The notes below the pieces were generated by a model. It ran no database searches. It was given only the letters and a program-made list of their open reading frames with translations, and was not told the DNA's origin. A DNA stretch of 64,000 nt from Insulibacter thermoxylanivorax. GTDB lineage: Bacteria; Bacillota; Bacilli; Paenibacillales; DA-C8. Below, in pieces: positions 26,638-35,672 of the stretch. The stretch covers positions 36,373 to 100,372 of the forward strand of contig NZ_BMAQ01000014.1 of the NCBI RefSeq assembly GCF_015472005.1. Reading direction: 5' to 3'. The stretch's first letter is position 1, and each line of letters begins with the position of its first letter. A program made the translations under genes and the position numbers.

Positions 26638-27933
26638 CTATTCCACACGATAATCCTCGAGCTCGCGGGCAACTTGCGCGAGAATCGAGGACCTCGCGCT
26701 TACCCGGAGCAGGATCGATTCCGCCTCCGCCTCCTCTTCTTCCTGACGAACGACCCCGCCTATGCGATAGATCTTTGCGATGAGATCACCGCGGATGATC
26801 GGAATGCGGTACAGGTGCTCCTCTTCCTCTAACCTGTCTTGCAGATATTGGACAACGCGTTCAAGATCCTCATCGCTGTAGGCAGAGATCCTCATCCAGG
26901 GATCCTTCGCGATCAGCGTATCCTGCTCTTCCGGCGTGAGCAGGTCGATCTTATTGAATATGACGATCCTGTCCTTGCCTTGTGCTCCGAGTTCCGCAAG
27001 CACCTCTTCGACAACGGCCATCTGCTGATCCCGCATCGGCGATGAACTGTCAACGACATGCAGGATGATGTCCGCTTCATTGACCTCCTCCAGCGTAGCG
27101 CGGAAGGCGGCAACCAGGTCGTGAGGCAGGTTCTGGATGAAGCCGACGGTATCGGTCAGCACCAGGTCCAATCCATTCGGCAGCGTCAATCGCCGCGACG
27201 TTGGGTCGAGGGTTGCGAACAGATTATCCTCCGCTAACACATCCGCCTTCGTCAAGCGGTTGAGCAGCGTCGATTTGCCCGCATTGGTGTAGCCGACAAG
27301 CGCGAGCTGTGTGACTCCGGAACGACGTCGCTTTGTGCGGTGCAGCTGTCGGTGGCGCTTCACCTCTTCGATCTGCTCTTTGAGGTCGCGGATCCGCCGC
27401 TGGATATGTCGGCGGTCCGTCTCAAGCTGCGTCTCCCCGGGACCGCGGGTACCGATGCCCCCGCCGAGGCGGGAGAGATTCTTGTAATGCCCCGCGAGTC
27501 TCGGCAGCAGGTACTGCAGCTGCGCCAGTTCCACTTGCAGCTTTCCCTCTCTTGTCTTCGCCCGTTGAGCGAAGATATCGAGGATGAGCTGCGTGCGGTC
27601 GATGATCTTCGCATCGATCGCCGACTCCAAGTTGCGCACCTGAGCGCCGGATAATTCCTGGTTGAAGATGATGACGTTGGCCTCATGCATCTCCTTCAGC
27701 ATGCGGATCTCTTCAACCTTGCCTTTGCCGATATACCAAGCGGCGTCGATGCTGTCCCGATATTGGACGACCGTTTCTACCGTTTCTACGCCCGCCGTCT
27801 CCGCTAAGCTCCGCAGTTCTTCGAGGGAATGTTGTACGGCTTCTTCAGGCTGCTCTTTCGCCTTCATCTCGACAGTGACAAGAATCGCTCTTTCTTGTAC
27901 GGTTGATTGGGTTTCGATGGGAGATCTTCTCAT
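26638..27933 (-). CDS. hflX: ribosome-associated GTPase HflX
   Basis: 431 residues. The N-terminal HflX domain includes DAAWYIGKGKVEEI and a GGGIGTRGPGETQLE motif near residue 165; a coiled linker with the KRHRQLHRTKRRR basic patch leads to the G domain with G1 GYTNAGKST, G3 DTVGF and G4 NKID. HflX splits stalled or heat-damaged 70S ribosomes. ATG at 27933 with GGAG upstream. Same strand and order as in B. subtilis (spoVK-ynbA-ynbB). Confidence 0.95.
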   Translation of the reverse strand: MRRSPIETQSTVQERAILVTVEMKAKEQPEEAVQHSLEELRSLAETAGVETVETVVQYRDSIDAAWYIGKGKVEEIRMLKEMHEANVIIFNQELSGAQVRNLESAIDAKIIDRTQLILDIFAQRAKTREGKLQVELAQLQYLLPRLAGHYKNLSRLGGGIGTRGPGETQLETDRRHIQRRIRDLKEQIEEVKRHRQLHRTKRRRSGVTQLALVGYTNAGKSTLLNRLTKADVLAEDNLFATLDPTSRRLTLPNGLDLVLTDTVGFIQNLPHDLVAAFRATLEEVNEADIILHVVDSSSPMRDQQMAVVEEVLAELGAQGKDRIVIFNKIDLLTPEEQDTLIAKDPWMRISAYSDEDLERVVQYLQDRLEEEEHLYRIPIIRGDLIAKIYRIGGVVRQEEEEAEAESILLRVSARSSILAQVARELEDYRVE

Positions 27934-27984
27934 ATCGCTTAGCTCCTATGTAACATGTTGGGTGGTTCTAATCATAGATCCCGA

Positions 27985-28971
27985 TTACAGGTAGATCTGA
28001 TGGCGACCGCTGGGGTCGATCTTAAGATCCTCTGGACAGATCTGCATCAATTCCTGTTTGGTTATAGACCCGGACGGATGCTGCTTAAGCAGCCTCACCG
28101 CTTGTTGGCGGATACAGCGTTCGATCGTATTGCGCACAAACCGGGCATTGCTGAAGCCGCGCAGGAACTTCGCCCTTTCCTCTTGCAGATAGTGTTTGAA
28201 CCGCATGAAGGTTTGCGGCAGGAAGACATATTCCCGCTCCTTCAGCATCTTCTCTGCGATCATCAGCAGCTGATCCAGTGTATAGTCAGGAAAATCAATC
28301 TGAATCGGAAACCGCGAAGGAAGTCCGGGGTTCATCGCCATAAATTCATCCATCTCATCAGGATATCCCGCTAAGATCAAGACAAACTGATCCTTATAAT
28401 CCTCCTGAGCCTTGACCAAGGTATCGATGGCTTCCTTGCCAAAATCCTTCTCTCCGCCCCGCGTCAGGCTGTAGGCTTCATCGATGAACAGCACGCCGCC
28501 GAGGGAGCGTTTGATAAGTTCCCGGGTCTTAATCGCCGTATGACCGATATATTCGCCGACCAGATCCGCCCGCTCCGCCTCGATAAAATGTCCCTTGCTC
28601 AGTACGCCCATCGTGCGAAAGAGCTTCGCGATCAGCCTGGCGACGGTAGTCTTCCCCGTGCCGGGATTGCCGCGGAATATCATGTGGTAGACTTGCGGGC
28701 TGCAAGCGAGCCCGGCTTCCGCCCGATATTGAGCAATCTGCAGAAGCGCATAGATCTCGAAGATCGTCTCCTTGACCTGCTCCATGCCGACCATCTCATC
28801 CAACTCGCGCGCAATCTCTGCGAAGGGCTCCGGTGCACCCGCTGTCTCCGACCAGCGCTTCGCCTTCGTCCTCGCCCCTGCTTCCGCTTCATCGACTCGC
28901 CGCAGGATGACATTGATCTGACGGGACGGCGGTGGAGATGTTCTTACAGAAGCCACTACATGATCGCTCAA
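27985..28971 (-). CDS. spoVK: stage V sporulation protein K, AAA ATPase
   Basis: About 328 residues. After an ~60-residue variable N-terminus, a CbxX/SpoVK AAA domain shows ELDEMVGMEQVKETI, Walker A GNPGTGKTT, VGEYIGHTAIKT, Walker B GVLFIDEAYSL and arginine finger region NPGLPSRF. Needed for spore maturation in Bacillus. TTG at 28971 has AAGGTGG 8 bases upstream; the GTG at 28983 falls inside that ribosome site and is less likely. Confidence 0.92.
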   Translation of the reverse strand: MSDHVVASVRTSPPPSRQINVILRRVDEAEAGARTKAKRWSETAGAPEPFAEIARELDEMVGMEQVKETIFEIYALLQIAQYRAEAGLACSPQVYHMIFRGNPGTGKTTVARLIAKLFRTMGVLSKGHFIEAERADLVGEYIGHTAIKTRELIKRSLGGVLFIDEAYSLTRGGEKDFGKEAIDTLVKAQEDYKDQFVLILAGYPDEMDEFMAMNPGLPSRFPIQIDFPDYTLDQLLMIAEKMLKEREYVFLPQTFMRFKHYLQEERAKFLRGFSNARFVRNTIERCIRQQAVRLLKQHPSGSITKQELMQICPEDLKIDPSGRHQIYL

Positions 28972-29133
28972 TCTAGGCACCACCTTCTGATCGTCATGTT
29001 ATCACCTGCACGCGTTAACTAACATGACATAAGCCGCAGGCTGTCGCCCGTATGCCGTATGTGATCAGCTGCAGGTTATAAGCTATATATACGCAGCAGC
29101 CCAGAAATCGTGACATGAACTTGCTTAGATCTC

Positions 29134-29832
29134 CTATGAGTGAACCAGGAAACGCTCAACGGAGGTGACGACCTCTTCCTGTTCCACATCCCAACAGATC
29201 ACATGTTTCGAACGCGGAAACATGATGACTTCCGTCCGGCCGGGGATCACCCTGCGCAGGTAATCAGCACTTCGCGGATGCACGATCTGATCGCGGCCCG
29301 ATTGACAGATCAAGGTCGGCTGTCTGACGGAGCGGAACTCGCGGCGCAGCCTAGAGGCCAGCCTGACGAACTGCATCACCGCCGACTGAGGGATCTTCGC
29401 GATCCTGCGAAAATGGGAGAGATCCCGGCGGCGAAACTTCTCCAGGAAGAAAGAGATATACCTGCCCGGACTGATATAGATGACTGCGGCATTCAGAAGA
29501 ACGACCCGATCCACCGGATAGCGATTCGCGATATAGGCAGCGAGCAGGCCGCCCATGGAGAACCCGACAACGGAGAAAGAGCCGTATCGTTTAGCACAGG
29601 TCTCTGCCTCTTCCTCCGCTTCTTTCAGCCAATCCATCCAGTTCACTTCGCCGATCCTCGCGAACCCATCCTCGTGTCCCGGCAGATAAGGTGCCCGGCA
29701 GTTCCAGCCATGGGCTTCAAGCATATGCGTAATCGGCTCTACATCGGAAGGGGCGCCGGTAAACCCGTGCAGGAGCAATGCACTTCGGTTTGCAGGAATC
29801 GTATGTTGAACCTCCTCGGTTTCGAAACTCAT
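29134..29832 (-). CDS. alpha/beta hydrolase, carboxylesterase (Est30-like)
   Basis: 232 residues. SALLLHGFTGAPSDVEP (oxyanion region), nucleophile Ser in VGFSMGGLLA near residue 94, catalytic Asp in CQSGRDQIVHP and His in FPRSKHVICWD. This matches the small monomeric carboxylesterases of Bacillaceae (Est30/YvaK type). Soluble. It stands alone between spoVK and hfq on the same strand. Confidence 0.85.
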   Translation of the reverse strand: MSFETEEVQHTIPANRSALLLHGFTGAPSDVEPITHMLEAHGWNCRAPYLPGHEDGFARIGEVNWMDWLKEAEEEAETCAKRYGSFSVVGFSMGGLLAAYIANRYPVDRVVLLNAAVIYISPGRYISFFLEKFRRRDLSHFRRIAKIPQSAVMQFVRLASRLRREFRSVRQPTLICQSGRDQIVHPRSADYLRRVIPGRTEVIMFPRSKHVICWDVEQEEVVTSVERFLVHS

Positions 29833-29932
29833 CGTATCTCGTAACCTTCCTATCCGTATGGTAATCTATGATCTCTGTTTATTTTTCCATACATCGCTAT
29901 ATTTTATCAAGATTAACAGGTTCGCAAAGCGC

Positions 29933-29974
29933 AAAAAAGCTGACTCCAGTCGCACCAGCAACCGAATCAGCTTC
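29933..29974 (-). terminator. terminator of hfq
   Basis: On the minus strand AAGCTGATTC and GAGTCAGCTT form a 10-bp stem (one G-T pair) with a 21-nt loop followed by TTTTTTG, 38 bp after the hfq stop. Confidence 0.75.
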
Positions 29975-30011
29975 GTAAGCCCTTACATCATCCTAACCAA
30001 CATCACCCGGA

Positions 30012-30248
30012 TTAGGATTCTGCAGGTTCAGGCATCAGATTGATATTGCGCTGCGGCGTAAAGGTCGAAATCGCATGCTTGTAGATCATCTGCTGCCGCC
30101 CTTCACTGTCAAGGATAACCGTGAAATTGTCAAAGGCGCGCACGACTCCGCGGATCTGGAAGCCGTTGGTCAGATAGACGGTGACCGGTACATTGTCCTT
30201 ACGCAGTTGATTCAGGAAATGGTCTTGAATATTAATGGGTTTGTTCAT
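30012..30248 (-). CDS. hfq: RNA chaperone Hfq
   Basis: 78 residues from ATG at 30248 ([17 protein letters not shown]) with AGGAGG upstream. Sm1 motif [23 protein letters not shown] is seen across residues 21-43 and Sm2 as YKHAISTF. Forms the hexameric RNA-binding ring. The order miaA-hfq is conserved in Bacillus and many bacteria. Confidence 0.96.
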   Translation of the reverse strand: MNKPINIQDHFLNQLRKDNVPVTVYLTNGFQIRGVVRAFDNFTVILDSEGRQQMIYKHAISTFTPQRNINLMPEPAES

Positions 30249-30412
30249 GGGATGAAACCTCCTATATATATTGGCGATCATAAGTCCGAGCTTAATCAGC
30301 TGACTTTAAAGCATACGATTGAATGATGAATGGCGGGCGGGCAGCGTTCGCATCGTCTTCACCGCGCAAAGCTCCTGTTTATAAGGTGATGGAGGCTGCC
30401 GACGGCCGCTGA

Positions 30413-31399
30413 TCATGCATCAGAGTAAAATTTATTCCTAATTATATCATTAATTCTGGCAAGATTGGAATCGAATTTTGCCCGGTCCGTGACGTCGATC
30501 CAGATGATGCCGCGCATATGCCGAAACCAGGACAACTGGCGTTTGGCGAAGCGACGCGTGTTGCGTTTAAGCAGTTCGATCGCATGTTCCCTATTATATT
30601 CGCCGAGCAGATATCCTATGATCTCTTTATACCCCAAACCTTGCATAGAAATCAATCCCGGACCATATCCGCTGTCCAATAAACGCTGCACTTCTTCGAT
30701 CAATCCCTGTTCGATCATTAGATCCACGCGCTGTTCGATATTGCGATACAGCTGGCTGCGCTCCATCGTCAGACCGATGATGCAGGTATGATACGGCGAT
30801 TCCTTGGGCTGCTTGGCCAGGTATTCGGTCAGCGTGCGCCCCGTCAGATGATAGACTTCGAGAGCGCGGATCACACGGCGGATATCATTCTCATGCAGGC
30901 GGTCAGCAGATGCAGGATCGATCTTCCGCAAGCGGTCATGCAGCGCCTTGGCACCATGGGTCTCGGCATAAGCCTTTAGTTCCTGGCGGAAGGTTTCATC
31001 CTGTCCAGCCTCGCTGAAGCGATAGCCGTAAACCACGGACTGGATATAAAGTCCCGTCCCGCCTACGATGAAGGGCAGTTTGCCGCGGGAGGCGATCGCT
31101 TCAATCGCCCGCGTGCATTCCTCCTGAAAGTCCGATACAGAATAGGCTTCATCCGGATCGCGAATATCGATCAGATGATGGGGCACCTTCGCCCGCTCTT
31201 CCGGGGTCGCCTTCGCCGTGCCGATGTCCATGCCCCGGTACACCTGCATCGAGTCGCCGGAGATGATCTCACAATCGAAGCTTTCGGCCAGTTTCAGACT
31301 GAGAGCGGTCTTGCCGACGGCCGTCGGTCCAACAAGCACCAGCAAATTGTGCCGCGGTTTGTCCTGTTGTGTTGTATTCACCTGTCCTGCTGTATCCAT
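30413..31399 (-). CDS. miaA: tRNA dimethylallyltransferase
   Basis: 328 residues. Walker A GPTAVGKTA near residue 25, the DSMQVYRGMDIGTAK motif, PHHLID, and VGGTGLYIQ followed by QGLGYKEI near residue 260. MiaA prenylates A37 of tRNAs reading UNN codons. It overlaps the stop of nothing but abuts the methyltransferase (shared base 31399), so the two genes are coupled. The N-terminus has a 15-residue extension (MDTAGQVNTTQQDKP); a later start is possible. Confidence 0.94.
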   Translation of the reverse strand: MDTAGQVNTTQQDKPRHNLLVLVGPTAVGKTALSLKLAESFDCEIISGDSMQVYRGMDIGTAKATPEERAKVPHHLIDIRDPDEAYSVSDFQEECTRAIEAIASRGKLPFIVGGTGLYIQSVVYGYRFSEAGQDETFRQELKAYAETHGAKALHDRLRKIDPASADRLHENDIRRVIRALEVYHLTGRTLTEYLAKQPKESPYHTCIIGLTMERSQLYRNIEQRVDLMIEQGLIEEVQRLLDSGYGPGLISMQGLGYKEIIGYLLGEYNREHAIELLKRNTRRFAKRQLSWFRHMRGIIWIDVTDRAKFDSNLARINDIIRNKFYSDA

Positions 31400-32178
31400 T
31401 AGATGCGAATCACTCCATACGCGATTTTCGAGTTGCGTCGATCATCTTCGACAAAGCCCAGTTTCGCAAACTGGCTGCTCCCCCGCAGTTCTTTCATCAC
31501 CACGGCGCGCCGCGCCACGCGTCTTGCTTCCGCCACGGCTTCCGCGGTAATCGGCTGCTCGCACGCAAAGCTTCTAAGCGGCGCGATGCCGCTGGATTCT
31601 TCGATCGGCGAGCGGAACATCGGATCGAAATACACGATATCTGCACTGCGATCCGGCATCCCACTCAGAATCTTGCGATGATCGCCCTGCATCACCTCGA
31701 TGCGGCGCATCGCTTCGTTGACTTCGGGCAGTTCCGTCTCGTAAGTGCGAAGCCCTTCGCGGACGATGAGGCTGACGGTGGGATCCGCTTCGATCGCGAT
31801 CACCCGGCCGCGCTCGCCGACCGCATAGGAGAAGGTGAGCGCATCGGAACAAAGGCCGGCGGTACAGTCCACGATGGTGTCCCCAGGCTGAACGCCGGGA
31901 ATCGTAAGCAGCGGTTCCTGTTCACCTGTGGCCAGCATCCGCTTGATGCGGAAGAAGGCCGAGCCGGGATGAAAAAACAGCGGCGGATTCGCCTCCCGGT
32001 AACACCTCAGCCCTTCCTCGGTAACCACCAATACATCTCTCACTTTATATCGGCGCTGTAAAGCGGAGATCGTCCGATTGCCCCGCTTCACCAGCCTGAG
32101 CCCAAGCTGCTCCGCCCAGCGCTCTGCTTCTTCAACCAGCCTGGGTGAAGGACGGAAGGAAGTTGTCACGATCATCAC
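31399..32178 (-). CDS. class I SAM-dependent methyltransferase (RsmJ-like)
   Basis: 259 residues. The SAM-binding loop appears as IVDCTAGLCSDALTFSY, with an acidic motif AIEADPTVS and the catalytic-type DIVYFDPMF (DPxF variant of DPPY). This is the RsmJ-like superfamily; the bacterial RsmJ methylates 16S rRNA G1516 in E. coli, but whether this Firmicute relative does the same is unproven. It overlaps mutL by four bases (ATGA type), so it is translated from the mutL transcript. Confidence 0.8.
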   Translation of the reverse strand: MMIVTTSFRPSPRLVEEAERWAEQLGLRLVKRGNRTISALQRRYKVRDVLVVTEEGLRCYREANPPLFFHPGSAFFRIKRMLATGEQEPLLTIPGVQPGDTIVDCTAGLCSDALTFSYAVGERGRVIAIEADPTVSLIVREGLRTYETELPEVNEAMRRIEVMQGDHRKILSGMPDRSADIVYFDPMFRSPIEESSGIAPLRSFACEQPITAEAVAEARRVARRAVVMKELRGSSQFAKLGFVEDDRRNSKIAYGVIRI

Positions 32179-34064
32179 ATCACCCTTTTGAACATTTTCT
32201 CAAGTTCGTAAGTAGAGAAGCTGACGATGACGGGGCGCCCATGGGGACAGGTGAAGGGGTTGTCGCACGCTGCCAGCTGCGCGAGAAGCGATTCGATCTC
32301 CTCGCGGCTGAGATAGTCATTGGCCTTGAGCGAAGCTTTGCAAGCGGTAAGGATCGCGGATTGTTCCCGCAGCTTGGCTATATCCAGGGATCTGTCCTGC
32401 AGCACCCATTCCGTGATCTCCTGCAGGATCTCCAGTTCCTCGCCCTTCGGCATCCACTCCGGCACCGACCTTATTATAAATGTATTCCCACCGAAGGGTT
32501 CGAAGTAAACCCCGATCTGCGAAAATAATGCGGAGCGGGATCGCAGCACCTCCGCTTCGGAGGGTGTGAACTCCATCGTAATCGGCACGAGCAGTTCTTG
32601 GGAAACCTGCTCGGGCTGACCAAACTTGCGGTAGAAGCGCTCGTAATTAATCCGCTCATGGGCGGCGTGCTGATCGATGAGGAAGAGTCCCTCCTCATTC
32701 TCCGCGATGATATAGGTGCCGTGCACCTGTCCGATGACGCGCAGCTGCGGCAGCCTGCGGGATTCCGGCGATGCCGCCGGTTCCTTGGTCTCCAGATACG
32801 GCTGCCAATCGACGGAGGCGGCATCGGGAGTCGATGACTTGAGCGGCGATGCCGTTGCTCTGCGCCCAGCCTGCCCGTTATAAACCGTCCCAGTCTCAAG
32901 ATCTGCGGTTCTCGGCTGATACAGGCCGTCTAATCCTCGCCGCATCATCCGGCCGCCTTCCTGCCGCTCCTGCGTCTCGCTTCCAGAGCCTCGTGTTGGA
33001 ACGCTGTCTTGGAACTTGAGCTGCTCCTGGATGACGGCTTGACGCTCCTGGTGTCCGCGCAAGCGCGGGATCAGATCGGCGCCGCGCAGGACGCGTCCCA
33101 GCTCAGTCTCGATGAACTTCATCAGCTCGCGTTCCTTGCTGAACCGCACCTCGAGCTTCGCAGGATGGACGTTAACATCGACCAGCGATGGATCCATCGT
33201 CAGCTGCAGGACGACCAGCGGATAACGATTGATCGGCAGCAGCGTATGGTAAGCCTGAACGATCGCCGTCTGCAGCGCGTAGCTGCGCACATAGCGGCCG
33301 TTGACGATCGTCGTCATCCCATAGCGATTGGCACGCGTAAGCTCTGGTTTGCCGATCCAGCCGAACAGCGTAAAGTCGGCATCCTCGGCTTGCACCCGCA
33401 GCATGCTGCGCGCGGCGGCGGTGCCGTATACGGCGGCGATCGTCTGCAGAAGATCGCCCCCGCCCGGCGTTCGCAGCACGAGCTTATCATTGTGAACCAA
33501 GGTGAACGCGATGTTCGGATGGGCGAAGGCCAGCCTGTAGATATAATCGGAGATATGCCCGAATTCCGTCTGAATGGTTTTCATATATTTGAGCCTGGCA
33601 GGCGTATTATAAAAAAGATCCCGCACGGTGATATCCGTCCCCTTCGTCGTGCGGATATCCTCGATCTTCTTCACTTCCCCGCCTTCGATCACACAGATCT
33701 TGCCGAGACCGCTCTTATCTGTTGAAGTGATAAGCTCGACGCGAGCGACGGATGCGATGCTCGGCAATGCTTCACCGCGAAAGCCGAGGGTGCGGATCTG
33801 GTGCAGATCGCGGCTGTCCCGCACCTTGCTCGTCGCATGGCGCTGAAAGGCCGTCGGCACATCCTCCGGCGCGATGCCTCGGCCGTTGTCCGTGACGCGG
33901 ATCAGGGTAAGGCCGCCCTCCTCGATCTGGATGCGCACCTGATCCGCGTCCGCATCGATGGCGTTCTCAACAAGCTCTTTGACCACGGAGGCAGGCCGTT
34001 CGACGACTTCGCCAGCGGCGATGAGATTGGCGACGTGCTCGTCCAATACATGTATGATCCCCAT
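32175..34064 (-). CDS. mutL: DNA mismatch repair protein MutL
   Basis: 629 residues from ATG at 34064 (MGIIHVLDEHVANLIAAGEV) with GGAGGTGG upstream. GHKL ATPase motifs: ENAIDADAD, DNGRGI, TLGFRGEALPS. A Gln/Arg-rich variable linker near residues 330-430 precedes the C-terminal domain, where DQHAAHERINYE fits the endonuclease motif DQHA-x2-E-x4-E and CPHGRPV is the metal site. So it is a nicking-type MutL. mutS lies upstream with one gene between. Confidence 0.96.
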   Translation of the reverse strand: MGIIHVLDEHVANLIAAGEVVERPASVVKELVENAIDADADQVRIQIEEGGLTLIRVTDNGRGIAPEDVPTAFQRHATSKVRDSRDLHQIRTLGFRGEALPSIASVARVELITSTDKSGLGKICVIEGGEVKKIEDIRTTKGTDITVRDLFYNTPARLKYMKTIQTEFGHISDYIYRLAFAHPNIAFTLVHNDKLVLRTPGGGDLLQTIAAVYGTAAARSMLRVQAEDADFTLFGWIGKPELTRANRYGMTTIVNGRYVRSYALQTAIVQAYHTLLPINRYPLVVLQLTMDPSLVDVNVHPAKLEVRFSKERELMKFIETELGRVLRGADLIPRLRGHQERQAVIQEQLKFQDSVPTRGSGSETQERQEGGRMMRRGLDGLYQPRTADLETGTVYNGQAGRRATASPLKSSTPDAASVDWQPYLETKEPAASPESRRLPQLRVIGQVHGTYIIAENEEGLFLIDQHAAHERINYERFYRKFGQPEQVSQELLVPITMEFTPSEAEVLRSRSALFSQIGVYFEPFGGNTFIIRSVPEWMPKGEELEILQEITEWVLQDRSLDIAKLREQSAILTACKASLKANDYLSREEIESLLAQLAACDNPFTCPHGRPVIVSFSTYELEKMFKRVM

Positions 34065-34118
34065 CACGAACCACCTCCGGTTAGTAGTCAAATATCTTAG
34101 TCAAATGGTCCAATATCG

Positions 34119-35657
34119 TTACTCGATCGACAGCGTTAAGACACCGTCGGCATAGGACCAGCTGAATCCCGCTGCTTCATCTGCAAAGCTGTTGAGCTCC
34201 AGATAGGTCATACCCTCTTGCTGTAACACTTCCGGTGCATCCAGGGAATAGCGGTAATCGGTATTATGCCCTTGCAGCACCACTTGTTGGGCCGCGCCGT
34301 CCCACGTCACCTGCAAGCCCGAAAGTGCAGCGAGTACCCGCGAATGAACATAGACGCGATCCTCTTGGACGATGTACGGCAGAGATTCATTAAAGTTAAC
34401 GTCGTTAATTAACAGCTCATGCTGCGCTGCACGAAGCGTTAACTTCGTTAAGCCGACCTCGCGCAAGCCGGTTAACAATTGAGGAAGGCTGCCCTGAACT
34501 TCAAGATCCGGCTTAATCCCCACGCCGTTCACAGGATGGCCGTGCGGTGTCAGATATTCCTGAACCGTGGTTTTCAGCACGCCGCCGTTCGACAACGGAA
34601 AGATCGACTGCACGCTGCCTTTGCCGTAAGAAGGCACCCCGATCACCTTCGCCAGCTTATGATCCTGCAACGCACCTGCCAGCACTTCGGAGCCGCTCGC
34701 ACTTCGCTCATCGATCAGGATGACCACAGGGACATCCAATTGGTTGCCGTTCTGGATGGAGATCGGGCTGTCCAGACCATCCTTATCCCGCGTATGCATG
34801 ACAACGCCGTCGGCGAGAAATTCTCCTGTGATATAGGCCACGGTGTCCAAGTAACCGCCGGGATTGCCGCGCACATCGACGACGAGTCCTTTGAGACCTT
34901 TCTTCTTCATCTCTTTGACAGCTTCCTCAACCAATTCATCCGCATCGTTGGAGAACATCTTGATGTGGATATATCCGTAACCTTCACTGAACCAGCGGGT
35001 TTCCACATTAGGGATCTTGACGGGACGTCTCTCCATCTTGTAGGTCATCGGTGACCCGGCGCGGGAGATGGTGACTACCACGGTGGTGTTCTCGTCCCCG
35101 AGGATCATCTCAACGATCTCATCGGCAGTCATGGCCGTTGTATCCTGACCGTTCACGGCGATGATATAGTCCCCTTTCAGGATCCCGGCTTCCTGCGCCG
35201 GCGAGCCAGGGAACACATCCTGTGCATATACGCCGCGCTCGTCCTCGCCAAGCTGGATTCCGATGCCCACGTATTCCTGCTCGATGGAGCTTTGATACCC
35301 TTCCCACTCTTCTGCATTCATATATACCGTGTAAGGATCGTCGAGGGACTCAACCATCCCTCTGATCGCAGCGTCGACCAGCTGCTCTTGACTGACATTC
35401 TGCAGATGATGATCTCTTAATAAGTTCATGATCTCTTCAAGGACTTGCATGCCGTTCTTGGAAGAGGATTCGGCCGCATAGGTCGAGATCGGATAAGCGG
35501 CCAGCAGGACGAAGGTGAGAAGGCAGATGAGGAATTTGCGCTTGAGCGTCATGCTGCTGCTTCTGCGCATCGCTGAACCCGCCCGGGGATTCATGAGTAG
35601 TGTGGTTTGCGTGTTCGTCTTGCCGCTGAAAGTCGTGAAAAATTTGCCTTTCGTCAT
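34119..35657 (-). CDS. S41 C-terminal processing peptidase with PDZ domain
   Basis: About 512 residues from ATG at 35657, AAGGGTGA upstream. Basic N-terminus and one hydrophobic segment (FLICLLTFVLLAAYPISTYA) around residues 40-60 make a signal peptide or anchor. PDZ domain near 110-195 (GIGIQL, VFPGSPAQEAGILKGD), then the S41 protease: GLVVDVRGNPGG, Ser in DERSASGSEV, Lys in YGKGSVQ. The last ~110 residues look like a copper-amine-oxidase-N/stalk-like module found in Paenibacillus surface proteins. It acts outside the membrane. Position between mutS and mutL is unusual. Confidence 0.9.
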   Translation of the reverse strand: MTKGKFFTTFSGKTNTQTTLLMNPRAGSAMRRSSSMTLKRKFLICLLTFVLLAAYPISTYAAESSSKNGMQVLEEIMNLLRDHHLQNVSQEQLVDAAIRGMVESLDDPYTVYMNAEEWEGYQSSIEQEYVGIGIQLGEDERGVYAQDVFPGSPAQEAGILKGDYIIAVNGQDTTAMTADEIVEMILGDENTTVVVTISRAGSPMTYKMERRPVKIPNVETRWFSEGYGYIHIKMFSNDADELVEEAVKEMKKKGLKGLVVDVRGNPGGYLDTVAYITGEFLADGVVMHTRDKDGLDSPISIQNGNQLDVPVVILIDERSASGSEVLAGALQDHKLAKVIGVPSYGKGSVQSIFPLSNGGVLKTTVQEYLTPHGHPVNGVGIKPDLEVQGSLPQLLTGLREVGLTKLTLRAAQHELLINDVNFNESLPYIVQEDRVYVHSRVLAALSGLQVTWDGAAQQVVLQGHNTDYRYSLDAPEVLQQEGMTYLELNSFADEAAGFSWSYADGVLTLSIE

Positions 35658-35672
35658 TGTGCTCACCCTTAT

